From: Myxococcales bacterium
GTDB lineage: Bacteria; Myxococcota_C; UBA6777
Direction of reading: 5' to 3'
DNA: 64,000 bases
Assembly: GCA_020632975.1 (NCBI GenBank)
Contig: JACKEL010000002.1
Coordinates: 434,001-498,000 of the forward strand
Within the stretch, counting starts at the first letter, position 1. The number at the start of each line of letters is the position of its first letter. The notes beneath the pieces are model-generated. The model worked only from the letters and a program-made list of their open reading frames with translations, was not told the origin of the DNA and did not search any database. Below are positions 36,758-45,093 of the stretch, piece by piece. A program made the translations under genes and the position numbers.

Positions 36758-38806
36758 ATGCAGCATACGGTGCCACCTTCCCAAAAACCACAAGGGTCAC
36801 TCCTGCTCGAAGACCCTTTCTTGGGCTTGGAAATAGGTGCGCTTCGTATCCTTGAGTTGATTGGAGAAGGCGGATTTGGCGCGGTTTACAAGGCTTTAGA
36901 CCTCGAATCCAATACACCACTCGCCATCAAGATCCTGCGCATCAACCGCAACGCGCACCTCAAACAAACGATCCACGATCGCTTCCAACGAGAAGCCGAT
37001 ATCCTCCAAAGACTCCGCCATCCCAACATCGTACAAAGCAAAGACTTCGGCCAACTCGCAGAAGGTGTGTTCTACCTTGTGATGGAATATCTTCAGGGTG
37101 AGTCCCTTCAACAGCGCTTGATTGAGGATCAACAGATCCATCCTGTTGCGTTGCTGCGATGGCTTCCTCAACTTGGTTCTGCGCTCGAATACATCCATAC
37201 CCGCGAGATCATCCACCGCGACCTCAAGCCTGAAAACCTTTTCCTCCACAAAGATCCCCAAACCAACACAGAGAGCATCAAGCTGCTCGACTTTGGCATC
37301 GCGAGCATCGCTGAAGAAAGCTCTATTACGCAAACGGGCAAGGCCTTTGGAAGCCCTCTCTATATGTCGCCCGAACAGGTCAAAGGGGAAGGCAAGCGCG
37401 CTACCGCACAGACGGATATCTACTCCCTTGGGATCATCTTGCACGAAGCGTTGACGGGGATTCCTCCGTTTCAGGGAGAAGGGCCCGCGATTATGTTCGC
37501 GCACTTGATGACGGCTCCCCCGCGTTTGAGCGATGTCTCCCCCAATGTCCCTTGGAATCCGACACTTGAAGGGGCTTTGTTGCGTGCACTCGCCAAAGAA
37601 CCCACAGAGCGATGGCCGAATATCCGATCCATGATCCAAGCGGTGGTTGCGGGGCTTCAAGAACTCTTACAAACCATCGCACACCAAACCTCTGGATCGG
37701 TCGGTCAGATCACCTCCCCGCACCGCGTGATCTCTCCGTTTTCTCCAGCACCTTCTCTCGATGAGTCCGAACTTTCCTACGAAGATGACGACGATCACCA
37801 ACATACCACCGCGATGAAAGCCCCTGGCTTCTCGCGCCTGGAGCTTTCAACAGCCGATCCCTTCGCTCAAGACGAAGCCACCATCGCTCGAAATAGCCCA
37901 AGAATCGTCTCTTTTGATCAGCTCCCTGCTGCAAGCGGGCGCGCTTCTTCTACCCAAGAAGAGATCGAAGTGTCTTTCATTGAGCAAAATGAGCTCCAAG
38001 ATCTCGATACTTCTTTCGACAGCCTCCAACTGAGCAATCCCATCGATCCTGCCTCGGGGATCGAACTCGATAGCTCTTTTGATAGCTTGCAGATCCACAA
38101 GATGCGAGTGCCACTTACATCTCTCCCTGAAGTAACAGGGATTCGAGGCGTGCGTCCTCCCCTCCCACCCCATCTCCAACAAAAGCCGCTTGGTGGCCCA
38201 CCGAGTCCACCTTCGTTGTCTTCTCTACCTCCACGACCTTCTGCGCCACCTCCTCCGCCTCCCCCAAAAGATGGCCCTTCTTTGGCCTCTGTTCCTTCTC
38301 TTTCTTCTGAGAAGGATGAGACGATATTAGGCGAAAAAGATGTCCTTTCGTCTGGGGGCGTCGCTGTTGTGGCGCCTGCTTCTGAGGGCAAAAGCAGCCT
38401 CGTCTTGCCTCTTTTGCTTTTGGGGGCCGCGTCTTTGTTGCTGTTGTTGGGTGCGTTTCTTTTTTGGTCCTCTTCTCAAACGACCATCTCCTCGAAGACG
38501 TTGCCGCAAAAACAACCCCTTCCTCCTGTTCAAAAAGATGTTGTTCCTTCCAAGCGTGTGGTGATTCCAGCTTTCCCAACGGTTCGCGTGAAAAAGACGG
38601 TGGAACGAGAGCTTCCGATCCCATTGCGCGATATCCCTTTACAACCACGCCCCAATGCACCCACACAAAAGACTGGGCCTACAAATCCTCGCCCTTCTAA
38701 GATAAAGAAGAACACCAAGCGTACTTTCTATCGCCGTAAGCGTTGGCGTCGCCGAAAAAAGAAAAATCGCAAACTCTTTGAATTTGAACCCAAGCTCTCT
38801 CCCTGA
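36758..38806 (+). CDS. Transmembrane Ser/Thr protein kinase
   Basis: A 682-residue eukaryotic-like (Hanks type) kinase. Kinase domain about 27-300: Gly loop GEGGFG (36-41), Lys58 in AIKIL, catalytic HRDLKPEN with Asp155, DFG Asp178, APE-equivalent SPEQ and DIYSLGIILHEALTG. A long low-complexity Pro/Ser/Asp-rich linker follows (about 310-545, with runs of Pro). One membrane helix (LVLPLLLLGAASLLLLLGAF) leads to a short, strongly basic extracytoplasmic tail ending in Arg/Lys clusters. All catalytic residues are present. The ATG at 36758 has AGGA eight bases upstream. It is followed by a PEGA protein gene after 14 bp, and a protein with FHA-like domains 7 kb away is a candidate reader of its phosphorylation. 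Confidence 0.93.
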   Translation: MQHTVPPSQKPQGSLLLEDPFLGLEIGALRILELIGEGGFGAVYKALDLESNTPLAIKILRINRNAHLKQTIHDRFQREADILQRLRHPNIVQSKDFGQLAEGVFYLVMEYLQGESLQQRLIEDQQIHPVALLRWLPQLGSALEYIHTREIIHRDLKPENLFLHKDPQTNTESIKLLDFGIASIAEESSITQTGKAFGSPLYMSPEQVKGEGKRATAQTDIYSLGIILHEALTGIPPFQGEGPAIMFAHLMTAPPRLSDVSPNVPWNPTLEGALLRALAKEPTERWPNIRSMIQAVVAGLQELLQTIAHQTSGSVGQITSPHRVISPFSPAPSLDESELSYEDDDDHQHTTAMKAPGFSRLELSTADPFAQDEATIARNSPRIVSFDQLPAASGRASSTQEEIEVSFIEQNELQDLDTSFDSLQLSNPIDPASGIELDSSFDSLQIHKMRVPLTSLPEVTGIRGVRPPLPPHLQQKPLGGPPSPPSLSSLPPRPSAPPPPPPPKDGPSLASVPSLSSEKDETILGEKDVLSSGGVAVVAPASEGKSSLVLPLLLLGAASLLLLLGAFLFWSSSQTTISSKTLPQKQPLPPVQKDVVPSKRVVIPAFPTVRVKKTVERELPIPLRDIPLQPRPNAPTQKTGPTNPRPSKIKKNTKRTFYRRKRWRRRKKKNRKLFEFEPKLSP

Positions 38807-38820
38807 TAGGTGGATCTGTG

Positions 38821-39831
38821 ATGTTCCAAATGTTTCGATGGCTGGGGTGGCTTTTGTTTGGGAGCACGGTGTTTTTGGGGAGCGTCGTCGTCTTCCCTGC
38901 CACCGCCCAGAAAAAGAAGTCTCTTCAACGTCTTTATCAAGATGCAAAACGCTTGGTGGTGCGCAAAAAATACAGACGTGCGTTGCACTTGTTCCGCGCG
39001 GTCTTGCAACAGATGAAAGAAAAAGAAGAAGCCGAGACCACCACCGCAAAACGCGAACACTGGCGGCAACAACGCGCAAGTTTGTTGTATGTCATCGGTC
39101 GAACCAGCGAATACGCTTCGATGTGGCCAGATGCTTACCAAGCCTACAAAGACTGCGAAAAACTCGGACCCAGCGATGCGATGCGCGACGCCATCCGAAA
39201 ACGCGCCAAAGCACTGTTAAAGCACATCCGCTCTTATCTTGTGTTCAACACCAACCCCGAAAATACGTGGGTTGAACTGATCGACTCGCAAGGCCGCATC
39301 CACAAAGGACGCAGCCCCCTGAAACTGGTCTTGCCACCGGGGACTGTGAGCTTTTCGGTTTCGCGCAAAGGTTACGAAACCATGGAGCGGCGCATCACGC
39401 TCGAACCTCTCCAAAAAACCCAGTTCTTCTTGGATCTGATCCCCCAAAAAACACGCAAAGCCCCTCCCCCCTCTCCTCGTCATTCGTGGCGGTTGCCCGT
39501 CGCATGGACCAGCGTGGGACTGGGGATCGCTTCGGCTGTTGCAGCGGTTACGTTGCTCGTTGTCTCACAACAACAACTCGCAAACTACGATGCGCGGCGC
39601 AATGCGGCGAATGCAGCACAAAGGTTTCAGCAAGATCGAGAGGCTTTTGTGGAACCTCTACGCGGCGCCCAAGGTACAGAGGCCGGTAGCATCGCGACTT
39701 TCGTGGGGACGATCGCTTTTGCGGGCGTTGCTGTTGGCATCTTGCTTTGGGCACCACCTACCATCCCTGCAACCCCACCCCCTGCTTCACCCTCTCCTGC
39801 AAAACCCAAACAATTGCTGATGCTTCCCTAA
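38821..39831 (+). CDS. Exported TPR/PEGA-domain protein
   Basis: A 336-residue exported protein. Signal peptide (LGWLLFGSTVFLGSVVVFPATAQ) then TPR-like helices (LYQDAKRLVVRKKYRRALHL to about 150; AYQAYKDCEKLGPSDAMRDA), a PEGA domain (about 140-200: VFNTNPENTWVELIDSQGR, then LPPGTVSFSVSRKGYE), and two C-terminal membrane helices (SVGLGIASAVAAVTLLVVS; IATFVGTIAFAGVAVGILLW) with a Pro-rich end. Such proteins are common partners of transmembrane Ser/Thr kinases in myxobacteria, and the kinase gene ends 14 bp upstream. The ATG at 38821 sits six bases after AGGTGGA. Confidence 0.85.
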   Translation: MFQMFRWLGWLLFGSTVFLGSVVVFPATAQKKKSLQRLYQDAKRLVVRKKYRRALHLFRAVLQQMKEKEEAETTTAKREHWRQQRASLLYVIGRTSEYASMWPDAYQAYKDCEKLGPSDAMRDAIRKRAKALLKHIRSYLVFNTNPENTWVELIDSQGRIHKGRSPLKLVLPPGTVSFSVSRKGYETMERRITLEPLQKTQFFLDLIPQKTRKAPPPSPRHSWRLPVAWTSVGLGIASAVAAVTLLVVSQQQLANYDARRNAANAAQRFQQDREAFVEPLRGAQGTEAGSIATFVGTIAFAGVAVGILLWAPPTIPATPPPASPSPAKPKQLLMLP

Positions 39832-39999
39832 GTCAACCTGTTCTTTTCGAAGAGATCCTGTTCGCCGCACGACAAATCCCTATCGAGAACTCTTTGTTTG
39901 TTGTATCTTGGATGCCTTGGGCCGCTCCTGTCGCTGTTTTCCTTCTCTCTAGGTCTCAGCGTTGGGGCTTGCGGTCCCATCAACAAAGGCTTGGATTCT

Positions 40000-41538
40000 A
40001 TGTCTTCAAACCATCTTTTTCCAAAAACAGAAAAAAGCGCGATCCGACCGTGGTTTGGATGGATTGCCCTCTTACTCTTTGGGGCGAGCTTTTCTTGTGC
40101 TTTGGCCCGTAGCTACTGCCTTTACGACACAGATTGCCCCCCTGGATTGGTGTGCGTCGTTGCACAGTGCCTTCGTCCTTCGACAGAAGCCGCACCAAGC
40201 GATGCCACCGTAGAGTCCGAACCCTCTGAGTCTACGCTCGAACCCACACCCACAGAGCCTCTTCCTGAAGGACAAACATGTTGGAGCGGAGAGACCCGTC
40301 CTTGCGACCTTACAGGGGTCACGGGCTGCGTGGCAAAGCCCAACAACACTTTTCTTTGTTCGTCGGATACTTGTCAGACGGGTTCGCAACGCTGTGTGAA
40401 TGGACAATGGGAAGAGACGTGCAGTACGAGTTCTCCAAGGGGAACGGAGATCTGTGATGGTATCGACAACAATTGCGATGGAAAGATCGACGACAACCTC
40501 CCCAAGTGCCTCTCTACGTTTCAATCGACAAGCGTATCGGGCCAGTATGTCGGGCTTTCCGTCGATCCCTTCGATAAAAATGCTTACTGGTTTTATCGCG
40601 AAGGTCCGAATGAGGGCTTTCGACTTCGCAGGATCGCGACGGATACGCAAGAAACAACTGACCTTGCGCTTGTCCTCAGAGGAAGCTCGACGCCCCAATC
40701 CTTCCCTGATGTCGTAGCATCCGCCTTGTACGCGCCTGCCGATAAATCACCACATCTCTTGTATTTTGTCGCAGAGGGAGGTTGCGCTCTTTACAAAGCA
40801 ACACTCGATCAAACCGTTGAAGTCGAGCGTTTGGGCAAGTCCTCTTGCCGCACAGAAGCCGTCGTGCCTTATCCCAGCGGCACCAAGATCGAGGACGTCG
40901 CCTTCAAGGATATCTTGACGGTGGCTGTGCATCGCACCTCAAAGAAACTCTATCTCCTCGAATCTTCCGAACAAGTGATCCACGAATACGATCCCGAGGC
41001 AGGCACGATCTTGACGATCTTTGCGCAGAATGGAGGGACAACATCTTGCTCGCCTTCTCCTTTTACTGCGCCGAAAGCGCTTCATATCCCTTACCTCCAA
41101 GCTCCGCAGTTGCTCTTGCTTTTTCAAAATCCCCAACAGACGGGTATCTTGCACCTTGATCTGTTCAATGTGCCTTGTTCTTCTGCCTCTTATCTTCTCG
41201 ACGGGGCGACGGGTCTGCGCGAAGCTTCTACCTTTGCTTCGATCCAAGACAGTGAAAATACCGCGATCAAGGGGTATTACTTTGCGCAGACGGCCGCCAA
41301 CAACACCTCGTGTTCTCTTTATACAAGCGTCGTCAATGCTGCGACTCCTTCGGTGCCATCGGCCCCCACAGCCTTGGTGACTGGTGCATGTGAACGCAAA
41401 GATGGCTTGCTGGATGGCGTGGCCAACACAGCGTCTGTGGCGCGTATAAAAGAGATGGTGTGGGACGCGAAAAACAAGCGTGCTTATCTCCTCGAATCTT
41501 CTAGCCTTGGCGAAGCTTTCCGTCGCTATATTCCTTGA
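40000..41538 (+). CDS. Cys-rich exported protein with one MopE-type motif
   Basis: A 512-residue exported protein. Signal segment WFGWIALLLFGASFSCALA (possible lipobox ASFSC), then Cys-rich modules (YCLYDTDCPPGLVCVVAQC), a Thr/Pro/Glu-rich linker, SDTCQTGSQRCVNGQWEETC and one motif EICDGIDNNCDGKIDD. The remaining ~330 residues look like a beta-propeller (repeated YxL/VxHRTSKKLYLLES-like strands, with KNKRAYLLES near the end). The ATG at 40000 is chosen; an in-frame TTG at 39898 would add another hydrophobic stretch with a lipobox-like VGACG, so that longer form cannot be excluded. It is third after the kinase and PEGA genes, 168 bp downstream. Confidence 0.78.
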   Translation: MSSNHLFPKTEKSAIRPWFGWIALLLFGASFSCALARSYCLYDTDCPPGLVCVVAQCLRPSTEAAPSDATVESEPSESTLEPTPTEPLPEGQTCWSGETRPCDLTGVTGCVAKPNNTFLCSSDTCQTGSQRCVNGQWEETCSTSSPRGTEICDGIDNNCDGKIDDNLPKCLSTFQSTSVSGQYVGLSVDPFDKNAYWFYREGPNEGFRLRRIATDTQETTDLALVLRGSSTPQSFPDVVASALYAPADKSPHLLYFVAEGGCALYKATLDQTVEVERLGKSSCRTEAVVPYPSGTKIEDVAFKDILTVAVHRTSKKLYLLESSEQVIHEYDPEAGTILTIFAQNGGTTSCSPSPFTAPKALHIPYLQAPQLLLLFQNPQQTGILHLDLFNVPCSSASYLLDGATGLREASTFASIQDSENTAIKGYYFAQTAANNTSCSLYTSVVNAATPSVPSAPTALVTGACERKDGLLDGVANTASVARIKEMVWDAKNKRAYLLESSSLGEAFRRYIP

Positions 41539-41641
41539 CGACTTCTCTCACAATCACCACATCCTTGCTTCCTAGACCACGAAGATTCGTGTACAAAGAG
41601 CGTCATGTTCGGCGGTCGTTTGTTTGCATGAGGAGAGTGTT

Positions 41642-42454
41642 ATGGAAATCCAAAGTTTTTTCAATTACTTGTGGCATGATTACATCACCATTGCTCCTGC
41701 TGCGGGGGCACTGCACCGTGCCCTAGAGAAACATCGCAGCGAAACCATCCACAACGATCATGTGGCGTTTCGCACTTACGATATCGCGCCCATCCAGCTC
41801 GAAGCACTCGAAAAACATATCCTTGCACTTGGCTATGAGCAGTACGCTCCTTACCACTTTGAAGAAAAGAAACTGCGGGCTTTTGGCTATGTTCACAAAG
41901 AACGCAATTTCCCAAAGATCTTCCTCAGTGAGTTGGAAACCCGCTTTTTTAGCCAAGAACTCCAAGATGTCGTGAAGCAGATTTGCGCGCAGATCGATCC
42001 CAAACGTGTCGATGATCCCTCGATTATGTGGGCCGGACGCTTGTGGGAGCCGATCTCTTACGAGACCTACCAACGCCTGCTCGAAGAGAGCGAATACGCC
42101 GCGTGGGTGGCTGCGATGGGACTGCGGGCCAACCACTTTACGATCGACGTCAATGCGCTCAAAAGCATCGAGACCATCGAAGAAATGCTCGACTTTGTCG
42201 AAGAACAAGGCTACACCCTCAACACTTCGGGTGGACGGGTCAAAGGATCGCCAGAGGTTCTTCTTGAACAAGGATCGACGATGGCTGATCAAGTCTCTGT
42301 GACCTTTGCCAACAACGAGACTCGCGTCATCCCCTCTTGTTACTATGAGTTCGCAAAGCGTTATCCAGACGAAAGCGGCGAGCTTTACCAAGGATTTGTC
42401 GCTGCAAGCGCAGACAAGATCTTTGAGTCCACGGACGTTAAAAAGTCTTCCTGA
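41642..42454 (+). CDS. DUF1338 protein, 2-oxoadipate dioxygenase/decarboxylase-like
   Basis: A 270-residue member of the DUF1338 (HglS/YdcJ-like) family of Fe(II) enzymes with a VOC-type fold. The larger relative HglS converts 2-oxoadipate to 2-hydroxyglutarate in D-lysine catabolism. Visible metal ligands fit its His-His-Glu triad: His40 in NDHVAFRTYD, His165 in GLRANHFTIDVN and Glu236 in CYYEFAKRYP. Arg44 is placed four residues after the first His, as for the substrate-binding Arg. It is the short class (~270 rather than ~460 residues). AGGAGAG precedes the ATG at 41642. With the LOR/SDH-like protein at 16.4 kb this suggests lysine degradation through 2-aminoadipate, although the genes are not linked. 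Confidence 0.85.
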   Translation: MEIQSFFNYLWHDYITIAPAAGALHRALEKHRSETIHNDHVAFRTYDIAPIQLEALEKHILALGYEQYAPYHFEEKKLRAFGYVHKERNFPKIFLSELETRFFSQELQDVVKQICAQIDPKRVDDPSIMWAGRLWEPISYETYQRLLEESEYAAWVAAMGLRANHFTIDVNALKSIETIEEMLDFVEEQGYTLNTSGGRVKGSPEVLLEQGSTMADQVSVTFANNETRVIPSCYYEFAKRYPDESGELYQGFVAASADKIFESTDVKKSS

Positions 42455-42512
42455 TCTCTCCCCCTTTCTATCTTTGTCTTTCAACAAGCGCTGGCTTCAT
42501 CGCCTGAGAGGA

Positions 42513-42532
42513 CCGTAGCGTCGGTCTTTTGC
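42513..42532 (+). terminator. Possible intrinsic terminator after the DUF1338 gene
   Basis: A short GACCG/CGGTC stem with a six-base TAGCGT loop followed by TTTT, 59 bp after the DUF1338 stop and 45 bp before the dehydrogenase start. The stem is only five pairs, so support is modest. Confidence 0.35.
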
Positions 42533-42576
42533 TATGGTGGTGGAGTCTCTTCTTTTGCCTATCGCGTGGAGGTCTG

Positions 42577-43788
42577 ATGCGGGCCATCTTTTTTGAAAAG
42601 TCCATCCCTCGGGTCCTTGCGACCTTGGCGCTAAAAAAGATTTGGAAGAATGCCCCCTTCTCTTCGATCTCTCCTTTGAAGATGGCTGCTGTCGATGCTG
42701 CGGAACTCCCTGGACCTCGCGGTGTCCGCGTCAAAAATCGACAGTGCGGGATCTGCGCAAGTGACCTTCACATCGCGTTTGTCGATATCGATCCCATGGT
42801 TCACCCTGCTGCACTGCCTGGTTATCAGCGGATCTACCTCGGCCACGAAGTCGTCAGCGAAGTTGAGGAGATCGGGACCGATGTTACAGGGTTTCAGGTG
42901 GGTGATCGTGTCCTGATGAAGTCGCGTTTTTTGGGCGCGACTTGCGATAGCCAAGACATCTCGCCGCGCTGCCCTTCTTGCGAGGCGGGCCATTACGCCG
43001 TTTGTTACAACCAATCGGCTGGCCAAGGGATCCCTGGCGTGGGTGGTGGATGGGGTGATGGTTATACCTGCCATGAGTCCGAACTTTGGCGTCTTCCCGA
43101 TGGTATCGACGATGACAGCGCTGCATTGATCGAGCCCATCGCTTGCGGCGTTCGGGCTGTTTTGCGAAGGCCGCCCAAGCCTGGCGAAAAGGTCATGGTG
43201 CTCGGATGCGGGATGATCGGCCTTGCGACCCTCCAAGCGATCCGCGCCATCGCACCGCAAGCTGCGTGTTTTGCGGCAGCGCGCTATCCTCAACAGATCA
43301 AACTCGCTGAATCCTACGGAGCCACCGTGCTTTCAGGGAAGGATCTTTTTGCGCAAACAGCCGAACACACAGGCGCAAAGATCTACCAAGGCGACTTTGG
43401 AAATCGCACGATGCTCGGGGGATTTGATGTGATCTACGATTGCGTTGGGACACAAACGACGCTCCAACAGGCCCTACGCTTGATTCGAGCGGGCGGTGCT
43501 GTGGTCCTCGAAGGGGTCTCTCTTCATCGTATGCACGCAGATCTTTCTCCTGTTTGGCACCAAGAAGTCGAGATCATCGGCTCTTTTGCTCATGGTCGCG
43601 AGAACTGGGAAGGCGAGTCTTTGGAGACCTTCGACCTCGTTGCGCGTTGGATCTTGGAAGGAAAGATCTCGACCCAAGGTCTGATCACCCATCGCTTCCC
43701 ACTCGAACAATGGAAGCAAGCGATCCAAACCTCTGTGGACAAACGCGCGGGAAGCATCAAGGTGATGTTTGACTTACAAGAAAAGTGA
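42577..43788 (+). CDS. Zinc-dependent alcohol dehydrogenase
   Basis: A 403-residue medium-chain dehydrogenase. The catalytic zinc site is visible: Cys57 in CGICASDLH, His/Glu in LGHEVVSEVEEIG, and a later acidic Glu in ALIEPIACGVRAVL. The usual four-Cys structural zinc lobe is present in modified form (CDSQDISPRCPSCEAGHYAVC spans it). The nucleotide-binding fold has VMVLGCGMIGLATLQ. The ATG at 42577 has GGAGG four bases upstream. The N-terminal 45 residues before the GroES-like core are slightly longer than usual. Substrate unknown; it resembles threonine or sorbitol dehydrogenase-like members. Confidence 0.88.
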   Translation: MRAIFFEKSIPRVLATLALKKIWKNAPFSSISPLKMAAVDAAELPGPRGVRVKNRQCGICASDLHIAFVDIDPMVHPAALPGYQRIYLGHEVVSEVEEIGTDVTGFQVGDRVLMKSRFLGATCDSQDISPRCPSCEAGHYAVCYNQSAGQGIPGVGGGWGDGYTCHESELWRLPDGIDDDSAALIEPIACGVRAVLRRPPKPGEKVMVLGCGMIGLATLQAIRAIAPQAACFAAARYPQQIKLAESYGATVLSGKDLFAQTAEHTGAKIYQGDFGNRTMLGGFDVIYDCVGTQTTLQQALRLIRAGGAVVLEGVSLHRMHADLSPVWHQEVEIIGSFAHGRENWEGESLETFDLVARWILEGKISTQGLITHRFPLEQWKQAIQTSVDKRAGSIKVMFDLQEK

Positions 43789-43853
43789 TTTTTTCGGATA
43801 GGTGTTTGGTATCTGAGAAAGATGGGGACGTGATCTTGGCGGGGTATCGGGGA

Positions 43854-44948
43854 TTAGAGGCGGATGATGTAGTGCAAGGTTAGATAAGGCTGAAGGATGT
43901 TGTGGGCTTGTCCGCCTCCTCGGTTGTCTTGCGCGATGTTGGCCCGGCCTGTGAGCGTGTTGGTGGTCTTGCTGTAGGCACTTCCCCAGTCGTTGTAAGC
44001 GCCGTTGTTGTCGTTCCCAGACTGCACGATGGGGTGTGAGTGTCCAAGGTCGCGGACATTGTGGTTGTGTGGGGGGATCTCGTTGAGTGTAAGGATGTGG
44101 GTCTTGGTACCGCCCGTTTTACCGAGGCTGTTGAACTCTCCTTGTCCTGCATCAAGCGACACCACGACCCGACCCCGCAGATCGGGGACGCGAAACTGGG
44201 TTGCTGTTTCTCCATACGTTGCCCCCAAGACTTTGTAAAGATCGGGGTGTTGGGCTTTATCGAGCAGTTGGCCATGACAAAGCACCCAACCTGTGGGGGG
44301 CGTTGCGCCTGCATAAGCGACGACGGTTCCCGAAGGAGAGACCAGCCCTGTGGCATCGCGAACGCGATTCTTGGCTTTGAGGTCGGTCTGATCGGATGTT
44401 GCGACGTTGGATATCAGTTTGAGGTTATCCGTTAGTGTCTTGGAAACGAGCGTATCTGCGACGACCGCGTAGGGCACAGATGCAAGCTTGTTTCGACCCA
44501 ACACAGGTTGGCCTTGGTAACTGACTTCTGCATAGAGGTTGTTGTTGATGCGGACCTGATCGACACAAGCGCTAGGAAGTTGCATACGGAAGTTTCCATC
44601 GCGTGTACTGACGGTGAGGCTGCCTGTGGCGCAAACCTTGTTGCCGCCTTGGGCGGCGTCGTAGAGCGCGACCTCGATCAACTGGTTTCCATTGGCGGGC
44701 TGACCGTTGACTTGGAGCACACCTGCATAATACAGCGTGCCACTGGAGGGGATGCCATCTGCGCGGAGGTTGCGGCTTTTTTGGACTCCCAAGCACAGAA
44801 GTAAAAACAAGCTGACATACAACCAACGACGTAGGGGACGCCTCGAAGGAAGGGGCTTGTGGAGTTGTTCCAACATCGCTTGTTGCACGGCAAGGGTTTC
44901 TTTCAACGCGGCCAGTTCTTGTTCTAGTTGTGGGGAGGTCGGGGTCAT
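43854..44948 (-). CDS. Membrane-anchored phage tail-collar domain protein
   Basis: A 364-residue protein. An N-terminal coiled-coil (LEQELAALKETLAVQQAMLE) and a membrane helix (LYVSLFLLLCLGV, about 43-56) are followed by a beta domain (FRMQLPSACVDQVRI) of the kind found in 'tail fiber' proteins of free-living bacteria. A tail-collar domain (PF07484-like) follows from about 215 onward: PPTGWVLCHGQLLDKAQHPD, QFRVPDLRGRVVVSLDAGQG. A His cluster NEIPPHNHNVRDLGHSHPI is of the type that binds a metal at the fibre tip. GGAGAAGCCCC precedes the ATG. It lies 145 bp after the Cys-rich gene, the last member of the large minus-strand block. No other phage gene is near, so it is probably a domesticated surface trimer. 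Confidence 0.82.
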   Translation of the reverse strand: MTPTSPQLEQELAALKETLAVQQAMLEQLHKPLPSRRPLRRWLYVSLFLLLCLGVQKSRNLRADGIPSSGTLYYAGVLQVNGQPANGNQLIEVALYDAAQGGNKVCATGSLTVSTRDGNFRMQLPSACVDQVRINNNLYAEVSYQGQPVLGRNKLASVPYAVVADTLVSKTLTDNLKLISNVATSDQTDLKAKNRVRDATGLVSPSGTVVAYAGATPPTGWVLCHGQLLDKAQHPDLYKVLGATYGETATQFRVPDLRGRVVVSLDAGQGEFNSLGKTGGTKTHILTLNEIPPHNHNVRDLGHSHPIVQSGNDNNGAYNDWGSAYSKTTNTLTGRANIAQDNRGGGQAHNILQPYLTLHYIIRL

Positions 44949-45093
44949 GGGGCTTCTCCATCATAAAATAGTGCTTTGGGAAGTCGCTTGTGTGTGGTGC
45001 GACTCCCCAAACATCTGGGGACACAAAGACTTGAAATAGCGTTGGATAGATTGTTCTTGCTGGATCGAATGATGCTTCTGGGGCTTGTCGGGG

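Noticed and set aside
39898..39999. Longer start (TTG) for the Cys-rich protein at 40000, with its own hydrophobic stretch and VGACG
   Set aside because: The second hydrophobic stretch after the ATG at 40000 is a complete signal peptide by itself. The longer form is kept only as an alternative.
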